64,000 nucleotides of DNA. Origin: JAENVT01 sp963773085 (GTDB taxonomy: Bacteria; Actinomycetota; Acidimicrobiia; Acidimicrobiales; Ilumatobacteraceae). The notes beneath the pieces were generated by a model that was not told the DNA's origin, searched no databases, and was given only the letters and a program-made list of their open reading frames with translations. Position 1 is the stretch's first letter. Each line of letters starts with the position of its first letter. Positions 7,589 to 16,731 of the stretch are shown here, in pieces. Made by a program: the position numbers and the translations under genes. Where the stretch lies: NCBI GenBank assembly GCA_963773085.1, contig CAVYZS010000018.1:803748-867747 (forward strand). The letters run 5' to 3'.

Positions 7589-8184
7589 TTGCCGTCACCA
7601 CCAAGCTCGCCTGGTACGTCGCCAGATCCAGCGGCATTGTCGCGTGGGCAACGGTCACCGCCAGCATTCTCTGGGGCCTCACGCTGTCGAGCCGGTTGGT
7701 CCGCAAGCGCGGCGTACCGGCGTGGTTGCTCGACCTCCATCGTTACCTCGGCACTCTGTCACTGGTCTTCGTGCTCGTCCACCTCGGCGGACTGTGGGCA
7801 GACAACTACGTCTACTTCGGCTGGTCGGAGCTGTTCGTGCCGATGGACTCACCATGGAAGACCGGGGCCGTGGCCTGGGGAATCGTGGCGTTCTACTTCC
7901 TGGCCGCCATCCAGATCAGCTCGTGGCTCATGCGCCACATGAAGCGACGAATTTGGCACGCGATCCATCTCAGCAGCATCGGGCTGTGGCTCACGGCGAC
8001 GCTGCACACGTTCCTTGCGGGTCAGGATCGGCACAACACCGTGCTGCAGTGGTTCGTCGTGGGTTCGACGATCCTCGTCGTGCAACTCACACTGTTCCGC
8101 ATCGTCACCTTGCGCAGCGCGCAGAAGTGGGCATTGCGTCCGGAGGAGCCGAGCAAGCGACCCGATCGAGTGAAGACGAGCTAA
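7585..8184 (+). CDS. Ferric reductase-like transmembrane haem protein
   Basis: 199 residues with about five membrane helices. Histidines in LLDLHRYLG, VLVHLGG, WHAIHL and TATLHTF are placed as in the ferric reductase-like transmembrane fold (MsrQ/NOX-type), which binds two b haems and passes electrons across the membrane. There is no cytoplasmic FAD/NAD domain, so a partner must feed or accept electrons. The start overlaps the apbE stop as ATGA, so the two are translationally coupled. In other bacteria small haem proteins of this fold pair with flavinylated or methionine-sulfoxide-reducing partners; no such partner is visible here. Confidence 0.8.
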   Translation: MIAVTTKLAWYVARSSGIVAWATVTASILWGLTLSSRLVRKRGVPAWLLDLHRYLGTLSLVFVLVHLGGLWADNYVYFGWSELFVPMDSPWKTGAVAWGIVAFYFLAAIQISSWLMRHMKRRIWHAIHLSSIGLWLTATLHTFLAGQDRHNTVLQWFVVGSTILVVQLTLFRIVTLRSAQKWALRPEEPSKRPDRVKTS

Positions 8185-8196
8185 GTTCGCCACTGC

Positions 8197-9015
8197 ATGG
8201 GGTTCCACGACAAGTTGAGAGACGCGTGGCGATCGTCGCAGTCGATGCTCTGTGTCGGTCTCGACCCGGATCCGACCCTCCTGCCATCGCAGTTCGATCG
8301 CAGCGCCCAGGCGATATACGAGTTCTGCACAGCAATCGTCGACGCGACTGCGCACGCCGTGTGTGCCTTCAAGCCACAGATCGCCTACTTTGCCGCGCAA
8401 CGTGCGGAACCGCAGCTCGAGCGACTCTGCCACTACATTCGCGACAGCTATCCCGACGTGTTGCTGATCCTCGACGCCAAGCGCGGCGACATCGGCCCGA
8501 CCGCCCTTCAATATGCCCGCGAGGCGTTCGAGCGGTACGGAGCCGACGTGGTCACGGTCAACCCGTACCTTGGCACCGATTCGATCGAGCCATTCCTGAG
8601 ATACCCCGAGCACGGAGTCTTCGCTCTGTGCCGCACGTCCAACCCCGGCAGTGGTGATTTCCAATCGCTCGAGATCGACGGCGAACCGCTCTACGTCCAC
8701 GTCGCCAGGCGGGCTGTCATGGAGTGGAACGGGATCGGCGAATGCGGCCTGGTGGTGGGGGCAACGTATCCTGACGAGCTCGGCGCGGTTCGGTCGATCG
8801 TCGGCGACATGCCGTTGCTCGTCCCTGGGGTCGGTGCCCAGGGTGCCGACATCGAAGCAACGGTTGCCGCGGGAGCGACCGCCGACGGCTATGGAATGGT
8901 GATCAACTCCTCCCGAGCGATCATCTATGCCTCGAGCGGACCTGATTTCGCGGACGCCGCGAGCTGCACCGCAACCGGCACACGGGACGCGATCCGGCAG
9001 TACGCCAAGCGGTAG
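8197..9015 (+). CDS. pyrF: Orotidine 5'-phosphate decarboxylase
   Basis: Converts OMP to UMP, the last step of pyrimidine synthesis. The 272-residue length and the LDAKRGDIG motif with the catalytic Lys/Asp cluster identify the longer PyrF subfamily. CVGLDPDP near the N terminus and the VPGVGAQG segment late in the barrel agree. It starts 12 bases after the haem protein gene and may be co-transcribed, although there is no functional link. It converges with serA, ending only three bases from it. Confidence 0.93.
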   Translation: MGFHDKLRDAWRSSQSMLCVGLDPDPTLLPSQFDRSAQAIYEFCTAIVDATAHAVCAFKPQIAYFAAQRAEPQLERLCHYIRDSYPDVLLILDAKRGDIGPTALQYAREAFERYGADVVTVNPYLGTDSIEPFLRYPEHGVFALCRTSNPGSGDFQSLEIDGEPLYVHVARRAVMEWNGIGECGLVVGATYPDELGAVRSIVGDMPLLVPGVGAQGADIEATVAAGATADGYGMVINSSRAIIYASSGPDFADAASCTATGTRDAIRQYAKR

Positions 9016-9018
9016 TGG

Positions 9019-10590
9019 TCAGCAGGTCAGAACATCGACGGAGATGATCCCAGCCGCGACGCGAAGCTGGGCAAGCACGTCGTCGCCGACTTCACCGGTT
9101 GGCGCGATCAACATGATCGCGGTTCCCGCGTCAGCCGCGGCGCCGACGTCCATATCGGCGATGTTGACCCCGGCGTTGCCGAGCAGGGTTCCGACGATGC
9201 CGATCACCCCAGGCCTGTCGTCGTTCTTGACCATCAGCATGTGATCGGCTGGAGGGACATCGAAGCTGTGATCGTCGATCATCACGATTCGCTGCTCACC
9301 ACGCCGACCGACCAGGGTTCCCGACAACGACCGGTCGCCACCTCGTAACGTGATCAGATTGACGAAGTCGGCCGACGTCGCGCAGTTGGTTTCACGGATC
9401 TCGACACCATGGTCTTTGGCCAGCTGGGGCGCGTTGACGTAGGTCACAGGCTCGTCGGTGACGGAGCCGAAGAAGCCCTTCAGAGCCGCCAGCGTGAGAA
9501 TTCGGGTGTCGTACCCGGCTATGTCGCCTTCGGTGCACACTTCGATCTGCCGCGGCACACCGGCCACCGTGCTGGCGACCAGCGAGGCGAAGAGCCTGCC
9601 CAATCGCTCGGCAAGCGGCAGGAACGGTCGCATCGTCTCGTTGGCCTCTGCTGCATCGACGTTGACGGCGAACGGCACGAACTCGCCGGCGAGCGCCAAC
9701 TGCACCATGTCGGCAATGGTGTCGCCCGCTTTGTCCTGCGCCTCGCGCGTCGACGCCCCGAGGTGCGGCGTGACGATCACCTGCTCCATGGCAAACAACG
9801 GCGATGCGGTGGTCGGCTCTGTGTCGAACACATCGAGCGCAGCACCGGCGATGACACCATCGCGGATCGCCTCGGCGAGCTCGGCCTCGTTGACGATCCC
9901 ACCTCGGGCAACGTTGATCAGCCGCATCGTCGGCTTGGCCTTGATCAACAAATCGCGATTGATGAGGCCTGTGGTCTCTCTCGTCTTCGGAAGATGGATC
10001 GTGACGAAATCGGCCTCGGCGATCGCCTGGTCGAGCGAGAGCAACTCGACCCCCATCTGGCGCGCCTTGTCGGCCGACACGAACGGGTCGTAGGCGACGA
10101 CATGCATTCCGAACGCCTTGCAGCGATCGGCAACGAGCTTGCCGATGCGACCGAGACCGATGATGGCCACGGTCTTGTCGGCCAGTTCGACACCCTCCCA
10201 GCGCGAACGCTCCCACCGACCGGCGGTCAAGGCTGCATGGGCCTGAGGGACGTTGCGTGCCTGGGCAAGCAGCAGGGCCATCGTGTGCTCCGCCGCCGAG
10301 ATGATGTTGCTCTGCGGTGCGTTGACCACCATCACGCCGCGGCGCGTCGCCGCATCGACATCGACGTTGTCGAGACCGATGCCGGCCCGGCCGACCACGA
10401 GTAGCTGATCGGCCTGCTCGAGCACCTCGGCCGTCACCTGCGTGGCCGAGCGGATGATCAGACCCTGAGCACCGCGTACGTTGACCAGCAGGGCATCGAG
10501 ATCGAGCTGCACATCGACCTCGTGGCCGGCCGCGCGGAGGCGGTCGAGGCCACCCTCGGCGATTTCTTCTGTAACCAGGATCCGCGCCAT
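9019..10590 (-). CDS. serA: D-3-phosphoglycerate dehydrogenase
   Basis: Oxidises 3-phosphoglycerate in the first step of serine synthesis. Chosen start ATG 10590 gives MARILVTEEIAEGGL and 523 residues, the actinobacterial long form. Domains in order: substrate/NAD-binding Rossmann fold with IIGLGRIGKLVADR and the catalytic His in TPHLGAST, then the intervening substrate-binding domain, then a C-terminal ACT domain (PGVIGIVGTLLGNAGVNIADM) that usually senses serine. An upstream in-frame extension to 10764 lacks family similarity and overlaps the divergent gene's promoter. A second ATG at 10599 is possible. Confidence 0.93.
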   Translation of the reverse strand: MARILVTEEIAEGGLDRLRAAGHEVDVQLDLDALLVNVRGAQGLIIRSATQVTAEVLEQADQLLVVGRAGIGLDNVDVDAATRRGVMVVNAPQSNIISAAEHTMALLLAQARNVPQAHAALTAGRWERSRWEGVELADKTVAIIGLGRIGKLVADRCKAFGMHVVAYDPFVSADKARQMGVELLSLDQAIAEADFVTIHLPKTRETTGLINRDLLIKAKPTMRLINVARGGIVNEAELAEAIRDGVIAGAALDVFDTEPTTASPLFAMEQVIVTPHLGASTREAQDKAGDTIADMVQLALAGEFVPFAVNVDAAEANETMRPFLPLAERLGRLFASLVASTVAGVPRQIEVCTEGDIAGYDTRILTLAALKGFFGSVTDEPVTYVNAPQLAKDHGVEIRETNCATSADFVNLITLRGGDRSLSGTLVGRRGEQRIVMIDDHSFDVPPADHMLMVKNDDRPGVIGIVGTLLGNAGVNIADMDVGAAADAGTAIMLIAPTGEVGDDVLAQLRVAAGIISVDVLTC

Positions 10591-10700
10591 CGACAACATC
10601 GTTACCGCCGCAAAGGGTGGAAAGGAAAAGAATTGAACGATCTGTTCACCTCGCACCTGTTGACGGCTATGTTGAGCCGACGCCAAGTTCCAATCAGTGC

Positions 10701-10740
10701 CGACCCGAGTGACCGACCCGAGTGACCAAAACCGAGTGAG
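10701..10740 (+). repeat. Tandem 13-bp repeats between serA and the SCP2 gene
   Basis: CGACCCGAGTGAC occurs twice back to back (10701-10713 and 10714-10726), followed by a partial third copy (ACCGAGTGAG). They lie in the divergent promoter interval, 12 bases before the SCP2 start, and could be operator iterons. Confidence 0.7.
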
Positions 10741-10751
10741 AGAGAGTTTGC

Positions 10752-11159
10752 ATGCCGTACCCATTTCTGTCCACGGAGTGGATGGACGCCGCCAAGGCCA
10801 TTCGTGAGAAGTACGCGGACCAGTCCGCAGCGATCACGATCAGTGTCCGGATGAACCAGGTGATCACCGACGCCCCGTTCGGTGATGGCGATGTTCGCTT
10901 GTACCTCGACACCTCATCGGGCAGCCTCGTGATGGAAGCCGGCGAGCTCGACACACCCGACCTCACCTTGACGACCGACTACGACACCGCCAGGAAGATC
11001 TTCGTCGACCAGGATCAAGCGGCCGGTATGCAGGCGTTCATGGCCGGCAAGATCAAGGTGCAGGGCGACATGATGAAGATGATGGCCATGCAGACCTCGA
11101 TGCCTCAAGACGATGTCACCAAGACGATCGCCAGCGAGATCCAAGCCATCACCGAATAG
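10752..11159 (+). CDS. SCP2 sterol-carrier domain protein
   Basis: 135 residues forming a single SCP2-like lipid-binding domain: the strand-rich middle (DVRLYLDTSSGSLVMEAG, DLTLTTDYDTARKIF) and the helix MQAFMAGKIKVQGDMMKMMAM are characteristic. Such stand-alone domains bind acyl chains or sterol-like lipids, and in actinobacteria accompany fatty-acid or steroid degradation genes. The neighbouring SDR with 3-hydroxyacyl-CoA dehydrogenase features supports a lipid context. No catalytic domain is attached. Confidence 0.8.
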   Translation: MPYPFLSTEWMDAAKAIREKYADQSAAITISVRMNQVITDAPFGDGDVRLYLDTSSGSLVMEAGELDTPDLTLTTDYDTARKIFVDQDQAAGMQAFMAGKIKVQGDMMKMMAMQTSMPQDDVTKTIASEIQAITE

Positions 11160-11187
11160 CCATCACCGAATAGACGGCACCGAATAG
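11150..11187 (+). repeat. Three copies of CACCGAATAG at 14-bp spacing, stops in all three frames
   Basis: CACCGAATAG at 11150, 11164 and 11178. The first contains the SCP2 gene's stop codon. Since 14 is not a multiple of three, the TAG codons fall in all three frames, so any frameshifted ribosome leaving the SCP2 gene would terminate. Confidence 0.85.
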
Positions 11188-11207
11188 TCGGGAATTCGTC
11201 CGCGGCG

Positions 11208-12082
11208 CTAGCTGCGCGCCAGGGGTGCCAACGCCTGGGCGAGCTCAGCGACCGACCACATCGAATCACGGTCCACGGACGCACCCCGCGACCAGCTCTC
11301 GATCAAGGTGACGTTGCCCCCCTGCACGAAAAAGTCTCACCGGTGAACCGGCACTCCACGCTGGAGAGGTAGGCGACGAGCGGCGAGATGTTGGCCGGAT
11401 CCCACTGATCGAAGCTGCCCTCAGCAGGCGTCATGATCGCCTCCAGCCCCGGCGTTGCCAGCGTCAGGCGGGTCCGCGCCCCCGGGGCGACGGTGTTGCT
11501 CTTCACGTCGTAGCGAATGAGTTCCTTGGCGACGATCTGACTGAACGTTGCGATGCCCGTCTTCGCCGCGCCGTAGTTGCTCTGCCCGGGATTGGCGAAC
11601 AGCCCCGAGGTGCTGGATGTGTGCACCAGATGGCGCGGCTTGCCCTTACCCGCCTTGTGCTGCTCGCGCCAATAAGCGGCAGCCCAGCGCGTAGGAGCGA
11701 AGTGTCCTTTCAGGTGCACGCTGATGACCGAATCCCACTCCTCCTCGGTCATGTTGACGAGAACTCTGTCGCGCAGGATGCCGGCGTTGTTGACGAGTAT
11801 GTCGAGATCACCGAAGTTCTCGATCGCGCTGTTGATCAGGCGTTGTGCACCTTGCCAGTCGGCCACGTCGTCACCGTTGACGATCGCCTCGCCGCCGAGC
11901 GCCTTGACCTCTTCGACGACATGCTGTGCCGGGCTGAGGTCGGTGCCGGTTCCGTCGTTGGCCCCGCCGAGGTCGTTGACGACGAGACGGGCCCCCTCGC
12001 GGGCGAACAGCAACGCGTGCTCACGACCGATGCCACGGCCTGCGCCAGTGATGATTGCGACTCGGCCGTCGAGCGATCCCAT
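11208..12082 (-). CDS. Short-chain dehydrogenase/reductase, hydroxyacyl-CoA dehydrogenase-like, frameshifted
   Basis: SDR with the NAD(P) motif TGAGRGIGREH, the NNAG motif (LVNNAGI), catalytic Ser in HTSSTSG and YGAAK with catalytic Tyr and Lys. The N-terminal NDLGGANDGTG segment is typical of the 17-beta-HSD4-like (3R)-hydroxyacyl-CoA dehydrogenases of actinobacteria. Near 11327-11332 the frame breaks in a run of five A (T on the coding strand). Adding one base continues the family C terminus (FFVQGGNVTLIE...) to TAG at 11208-11210, giving about 291 residues. As written the frame stops early at 11303. This is a likely homopolymer deletion. Confidence 0.8.
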
Positions 12083-12136
12083 GCCATCCTCCTCCAGACC
12101 CAGGCACGCTAGCGAGCAGCATCGATGGGAATGAAT

Positions 12137-14104
12137 TCAGAACAAGTCGATGTCGATGGCACTGCCGCGCGGGAGCAGTTGACCCGGCAGGACATCAACG
12201 CCTTGATACCGCGCCACGACCAGGATTCCGGCGGGGTTGCCGCTGACGACGCCGACCGTCAGGCCCGCTGCCGACAACGTGTCGGTCGCCTGCTGCAGCG
12301 TGAGGTTGGCCAGCGGCGGGACGGCGACAACGTCGGGGCCCTTGGATACAGCCACGGCGATCGTCACCCCACGATCGACGGTCGTCTCGGGAGCGAGATC
12401 CTGGGCGACGATCAGCCCCGGCGCAACGGAGTCGCTGAACTGTGGCTCCACCTGGGCAAGAAGCAGGCCTTGCGCGCCGAGCTCAGCGGTGGCCTGCTCG
12501 ATGGTCATCCCGGTGAGGTTCGGCACCACTCGCGGTTGCGGCCCCGCTGACAGCACGACCGAAACGGTGGTCTTCGGGGTGACCGTGTCGCCTGCTCTGA
12601 GGCCGGGCTGCTCGGGCACCATCCAACTGAGCACGGTTCCGGCCGGAGCAGTTTCGTCGAACGCCGGATCAGCCTGCACCAGGACCAGATCAAGGCCCTC
12701 CAAACTGGCAGTCGCTTCATCGAGCGTCATACCGACCAGGTCGGGAAGGGGTCGCGGCGCGGGTCCCGTACTGACGACGAGCTGAAAGGGCTTGGTTTCT
12801 TCCACCGACGTGCCCTCGTCGGGCTGGGTGCGAATCACGATGCCGGCTGGAACGTCGTCGCTCGCCTCGCTGGTGACGACGGTGTCCCAGTTGAACCCGG
12901 AGACCTGGTTCAGCGCCTCCGCCTCGGTGAGTCCGGCCAGATGAGGCACAACGTGCGTGTGGATCTGGTTACGAGTGACGAAGTACGCCACCCCACCCGC
13001 GGCCGCCGCAATCACGAGCAACAACGGAACCACCCACCTCAGCCGGCGGCGCCCCGACCGCACCGGGGAATCGGCCTCGTCGACACGAGGCGCGACGGCT
13101 GTTCGAGCCGCCTCCTCGCCGGTCGGCGAATACAGGGTGGCCGCCGGTGGCGGCGGCACCAGCGGAGCGGTCGCCGGCACAGGAGGTGGTAGCAGTGGAC
13201 GGGTGATCGCCCCGGATGCGTCGCCGAACAGCCCTGAGTTCGGCAGGTTGATCTGTGTCGGGCGCGGCAACTTCTCGGCCGCCTGCACCAAGGCCCGCCC
13301 GAACTCGGCGGCGGTGTATCGATCCTCGGGCAAGGGGCGGCCGGCGCGCTCCAACACAGCGGCCAACGGACCGAGATCCGCCGAGACGGGCATCAGCCGA
13401 CCGATGCGATTCGAGAGCGTCGCAACGGTCGAGTCACCGGCGAACGGGACCGAACCCGACATCGATTCGAGCAGCGTCAGGCACAGCGAATACACGTCGC
13501 CCTTCGGACCTCGCTCCCCGGTCTGGGCGAGCTCAGGCGCGGCGTACATCGCCAGCGCATTGCTGACGTGGTCACGGTCGGTCCACAACGCTTCGCCGAC
13601 CACGTTGGCGAGACCGACATCGGCGACCCGCAACCGATGATCGTCACCGAACACCAGCGTCGAGGGACGGATGTCGCCATGGACCATTCCCTGACGATGG
13701 ATGGCGTCGAGTGCCTTGCAGGCTTCGAGTCCGACCATCAACGCTTGTGAGGGCGTCAGGGTGCGTCCACGGTCGAGGTACTCGCGAAGGCTGCCACCGC
13801 CGAGATGCTCGACGACCACGAACATCGCTTTGCGGTCGTTCCACACGTCGCCACCCCAGTCGTAGATCTCGGCGATGTTGGGATGCTTGATGGTTGCGCC
13901 CTGTTCCGCGGCGAAGCGGAAGGCGCGCTCGAAACCCTCTCCGGCGGTGAGATCCGGGTGGACGACCTTCATCGCCACCACACGCTGTTCAACCAGGTCA
14001 TAGGCATCGAACACGGCGGCGTCGACACCACTGCCGCGGCGGGGACCGAGTTGGTAGCGACCCGCCACGACCCGACCGTTGAATTGGATATCCATCACTG
14101 TCAT
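12137..14104 (-). CDS. Membrane PASTA Ser/Thr protein kinase, possibly catalytically degenerate
   Basis: Start ATG 14104 gives 655 residues: kinase-like domain (about 10-275), Pro-rich linker, one membrane helix (about 357-376) and four extracellular PASTA repeats that in relatives bind peptidoglycan. The phosphate-binding Lys is in VVAMKV (Lys46). The catalytic loop is HGDIRPSTL (142-150) rather than HRDxKPxN: Asp144 is kept, but Lys is Arg and the Mg-binding Asn is Thr. DFG is DVG (162-164). The glycine loop is also irregular (GPRRGSG). This could be a pseudokinase or weak kinase that senses the cell wall. It is divergent from the gene at 14198. Confidence 0.85.
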   Translation of the reverse strand: MTVMDIQFNGRVVAGRYQLGPRRGSGVDAAVFDAYDLVEQRVVAMKVVHPDLTAGEGFERAFRFAAEQGATIKHPNIAEIYDWGGDVWNDRKAMFVVVEHLGGGSLREYLDRGRTLTPSQALMVGLEACKALDAIHRQGMVHGDIRPSTLVFGDDHRLRVADVGLANVVGEALWTDRDHVSNALAMYAAPELAQTGERGPKGDVYSLCLTLLESMSGSVPFAGDSTVATLSNRIGRLMPVSADLGPLAAVLERAGRPLPEDRYTAAEFGRALVQAAEKLPRPTQINLPNSGLFGDASGAITRPLLPPPVPATAPLVPPPPAATLYSPTGEEAARTAVAPRVDEADSPVRSGRRRLRWVVPLLLVIAAAAGGVAYFVTRNQIHTHVVPHLAGLTEAEALNQVSGFNWDTVVTSEASDDVPAGIVIRTQPDEGTSVEETKPFQLVVSTGPAPRPLPDLVGMTLDEATASLEGLDLVLVQADPAFDETAPAGTVLSWMVPEQPGLRAGDTVTPKTTVSVVLSAGPQPRVVPNLTGMTIEQATAELGAQGLLLAQVEPQFSDSVAPGLIVAQDLAPETTVDRGVTIAVAVSKGPDVVAVPPLANLTLQQATDTLSAAGLTVGVVSGNPAGILVVARYQGVDVLPGQLLPRGSAIDIDLF

Positions 14105-14197
14105 GGGGGACTTCACGCTACCGCGGCGCAGAGGCGGTCGGCATTCACGTACAAAATCTGGGTAGCGACGGAACAATGCGGAAAGAATGACGAAAGA

Positions 14198-14695
14198 ATG
14201 GGACGCATGAGACGTCCGCACCTGAACTCGCAGCAGCGAACCCTGCTGGTCTGCAGTTTGGTCATCGCGGGTGGGTTGGTGATGGTGATCGTCGGTTTCA
14301 TGTCGTCGGTCACCGGGCGCAAGGCGCTGGCGCTCCCGCCGACGATCGAGAACATCGATCCAGTGCGCGGCGCCGTTCGCGTACCCGCCCAAACGCAAGT
14401 GTTCGTCGATCTGCTCGCTGGGTACACCGGGGTGCTGATCATCGACGACATCGAACTCGAGACCGTCGATCAGAGCGAGCTCAGCACCCCGAACCAGGTC
14501 CCCGGGCAGCAGGTGTTACTGCCGCCGACAACGATCTACGAGAAGGGCAATGCAACCCTGACGTTCACCCCGTCGAAGGGCGCCGCGATCGAGTCGTTCA
14601 CGCAGGGCCCACACACGGCAACCGTGGTCTTCTGGAAGGTGCTCGAATCCCGCCTGCGGTCGCAGTCCTACACCTGGACCTTCTCTGTCTTCTAG
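14198..14695 (+). CDS. Membrane-anchored protein with Ig-like exterior domain
   Basis: About 165 residues: short basic start, one membrane helix (LLVCSLVIAGGLVMVIVGF), then an exterior beta-rich domain beginning PPTIENIDPVRGAVRVPAQ, which resembles bacterial Ig-like (Big_5/SbsA-type) modules. No catalytic motif. Start could be ATG 14198 or ATG 14207. The stop overlaps the end of ligA by four bases (convergent). It lies between a PASTA kinase and ligA; a cell-envelope role is plausible but not shown. Confidence 0.6.
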   Translation: MGRMRRPHLNSQQRTLLVCSLVIAGGLVMVIVGFMSSVTGRKALALPPTIENIDPVRGAVRVPAQTQVFVDLLAGYTGVLIIDDIELETVDQSELSTPNQVPGQQVLLPPTTIYEKGNATLTFTPSKGAAIESFTQGPHTATVVFWKVLESRLRSQSYTWTFSVF

Positions 14696-16713
14696 GAGGG
14701 CACGTCGCCGGTTTCGAGCAACTCGTCGAATCCTTCGTCATCGAGGATCGGTACGCCGAGTTCCTGCGCCTTGGTGACCTTGCTGGCGCCTGGAGACTCG
14801 CCGACCACGACGGCAAATGTCTTGGCGCTGACGCTGCCCGGACTCTTCCCGCCGCGTGCCTTGATCGCCAGCTCGGCCTCTTCTCGCGTAAATCGCTCCA
14901 GTGTGCCGGTGACGACAACGGCCTTGCCGGCGAGTACGGGAGCCAGGCGACTGACTTCGACCTTGCCGAAGTCCACACCCGCCTGACGGAGCTTGTCGAT
15001 GAAGGACCGGTTGGCGTCGATCGCGAACCATCGACAGATCGAGCCGGCGATCACCGGACCGACGCCGTCCGTGGTCGCCAGCGTGGCCTCGTCGGCCGCC
15101 AGGATCGCATCGAGGGTGCCGAAGGCGACGCTCAACGACTCGCTCGCCGAGGGTCCGAGACCCTTGATGCCGAGGGCCGTGAGCAATTTCGGCAGCGGCC
15201 GCGTTTTCGAAGCCTCGATCGCCCCAAGGAGCTTGTCGGCACTGATCTGGGCGAAGCCCTCGAGGCCGAGCAACTGCTCGGAGGTGAGCGAGTAGATATC
15301 AGCAGGGTCGCTGATCAGCCCCGCATCACTCAGCTGAAAGACCGTGCGCTCGCCCAGACCTTCGATATCCATCGCGCCGCGTGAGGCGAAGTAGATCACC
15401 CGCTGGTCTCGTTGGAAGGGACACGCCGGCTCCACGCAACGGGTGTCGGCCTCACCCTCGGAGCGCACCAGTTCGGTTGCCAAGGGGCACGGACAGATCT
15501 TCGGGAACTCCCACGGCTCGACGCCATTCGGGCGCAGCGACAAGACCGGACCGACGACTTCGGGTATGACATCACCGGCCTTGCGAACGATCACCGTGTC
15601 GCCGGGACGCACGTCCTTGGCACGGACCTGGTCCTGGTTGTGGAGAGTCGCCATGCGCACCGTGGAGCCGCCGACGAACACCGGATCCAACACGGCAAAC
15701 GGCGTGGTGCGGCCAGTGCGGCCGACCGAAACCTGGATATCGCGCAGGACGGTCGTGCGTTCCTCCGGCGGGAACTTGAACGCGATCGCCCAGCGCGGCG
15801 CCCGCGATGTGAACCCGAGCAGCTCGCGTTGGGCCAGTTCGTCGACCTTGGCAACTGCGCCGTCGATCTCGTACGCCAGGTCGTGGCGATGGTCTCGCCA
15901 GTAGCCGGCGAATTCGTAGACAGCCGCGAGATCATCGACCACACGAACCTCCGGGTTCACCGGAAGCCCGAGATCCTCGAGGAACTCCAGCGTCTCGTGA
16001 TGGCAGGTGAACTCGGGCCCGCCGATCACTTCACCGAGCTGGTAGCACCAGAAGCTCAGCTCACGACTTGCCGTCACGCGCGGATCCTTCTGTCGCAGGC
16101 TGCCGGCGCCAGCGTTGCGCGGGTTGGCGAACCGTGGCTGGCCGGCCTGTGCGGCCCGTTCGTTCAGTGCCTCGAAACTGGCGATCGGCATATAGACCTC
16201 GCCTCGTACCTCGACCACTTCTGGGGCGCGCCGAGGCAGCCGTTTCGGCAGCGCGGCAATCGTTGCGACATTCGCCGTGACGTCCTCACCGACCCGACCA
16301 TCGCCGCGCGTCGCAGCTTGCACGAAGCGACCCTGCTCGTAACGCAGGCTCATCGCCAGGCCGTCGATCTTCAGCTCACACACGAACCTGGCGGGGACAC
16401 CGTCGAGACCACGGCCAACCCGGTCGCCCCATTGGGCCAGCTCGACCTCGTCCATCGCGTTGTCGAGGCTGGTCATCGGCACACGATGGATCACAGGAGC
16501 AAACGTTGCCGACAAAGGTGCTGCGCCGATCTGGGTCGTCGGCGAGTCGGCCGTGACCAGTTCCGGATGATCGCGTTCTATCTGCAACAACTCGCGAACC
16601 AACAGGTCGTAGTCGGCATCGGCGATCTCGGGGCTGTCGAGGGCGTGGTAGCGCTCGTTGTGATAGGCGATCTGCCGGCGGAGTTCAGCGGCACGGGCGG
16701 CAGGCTCGATCAT
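14692..16713 (-). CDS. ligA: NAD-dependent DNA ligase
   Basis: 673 residues, normal length for LigA. Seals nicks in replication and repair. Visible: the N-terminal NMN-binding Ia region (YHNERYHALDSPEIADADYD), the adenylation motif KIDG with active-site Lys115, the OB domain, a zinc-finger region (CPCP...C...C) around residues 405-430, helix-hairpin-helix repeats, and a C-terminal BRCT domain. Frame intact. The neighbouring MetE-like gene, mnmA and iscS match a gene neighbourhood also seen in mycobacteria. Confidence 0.96.
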   Translation of the reverse strand: MIEPAARAAELRRQIAYHNERYHALDSPEIADADYDLLVRELLQIERDHPELVTADSPTTQIGAAPLSATFAPVIHRVPMTSLDNAMDEVELAQWGDRVGRGLDGVPARFVCELKIDGLAMSLRYEQGRFVQAATRGDGRVGEDVTANVATIAALPKRLPRRAPEVVEVRGEVYMPIASFEALNERAAQAGQPRFANPRNAGAGSLRQKDPRVTASRELSFWCYQLGEVIGGPEFTCHHETLEFLEDLGLPVNPEVRVVDDLAAVYEFAGYWRDHRHDLAYEIDGAVAKVDELAQRELLGFTSRAPRWAIAFKFPPEERTTVLRDIQVSVGRTGRTTPFAVLDPVFVGGSTVRMATLHNQDQVRAKDVRPGDTVIVRKAGDVIPEVVGPVLSLRPNGVEPWEFPKICPCPLATELVRSEGEADTRCVEPACPFQRDQRVIYFASRGAMDIEGLGERTVFQLSDAGLISDPADIYSLTSEQLLGLEGFAQISADKLLGAIEASKTRPLPKLLTALGIKGLGPSASESLSVAFGTLDAILAADEATLATTDGVGPVIAGSICRWFAIDANRSFIDKLRQAGVDFGKVEVSRLAPVLAGKAVVVTGTLERFTREEAELAIKARGGKSPGSVSAKTFAVVVGESPGASKVTKAQELGVPILDDEGFDELLETGDVPS

Positions 16714-16731
16714 GCGTGCGAGTGTAAGCAG

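Noticed and set aside
12137..14398. Upstream-extended start of the PASTA kinase (to 14398)
   Set aside because: The extension is His/Arg-rich, overlaps the divergent gene at 14198 and lacks kinase similarity; ATG 14104 fits the domain start.
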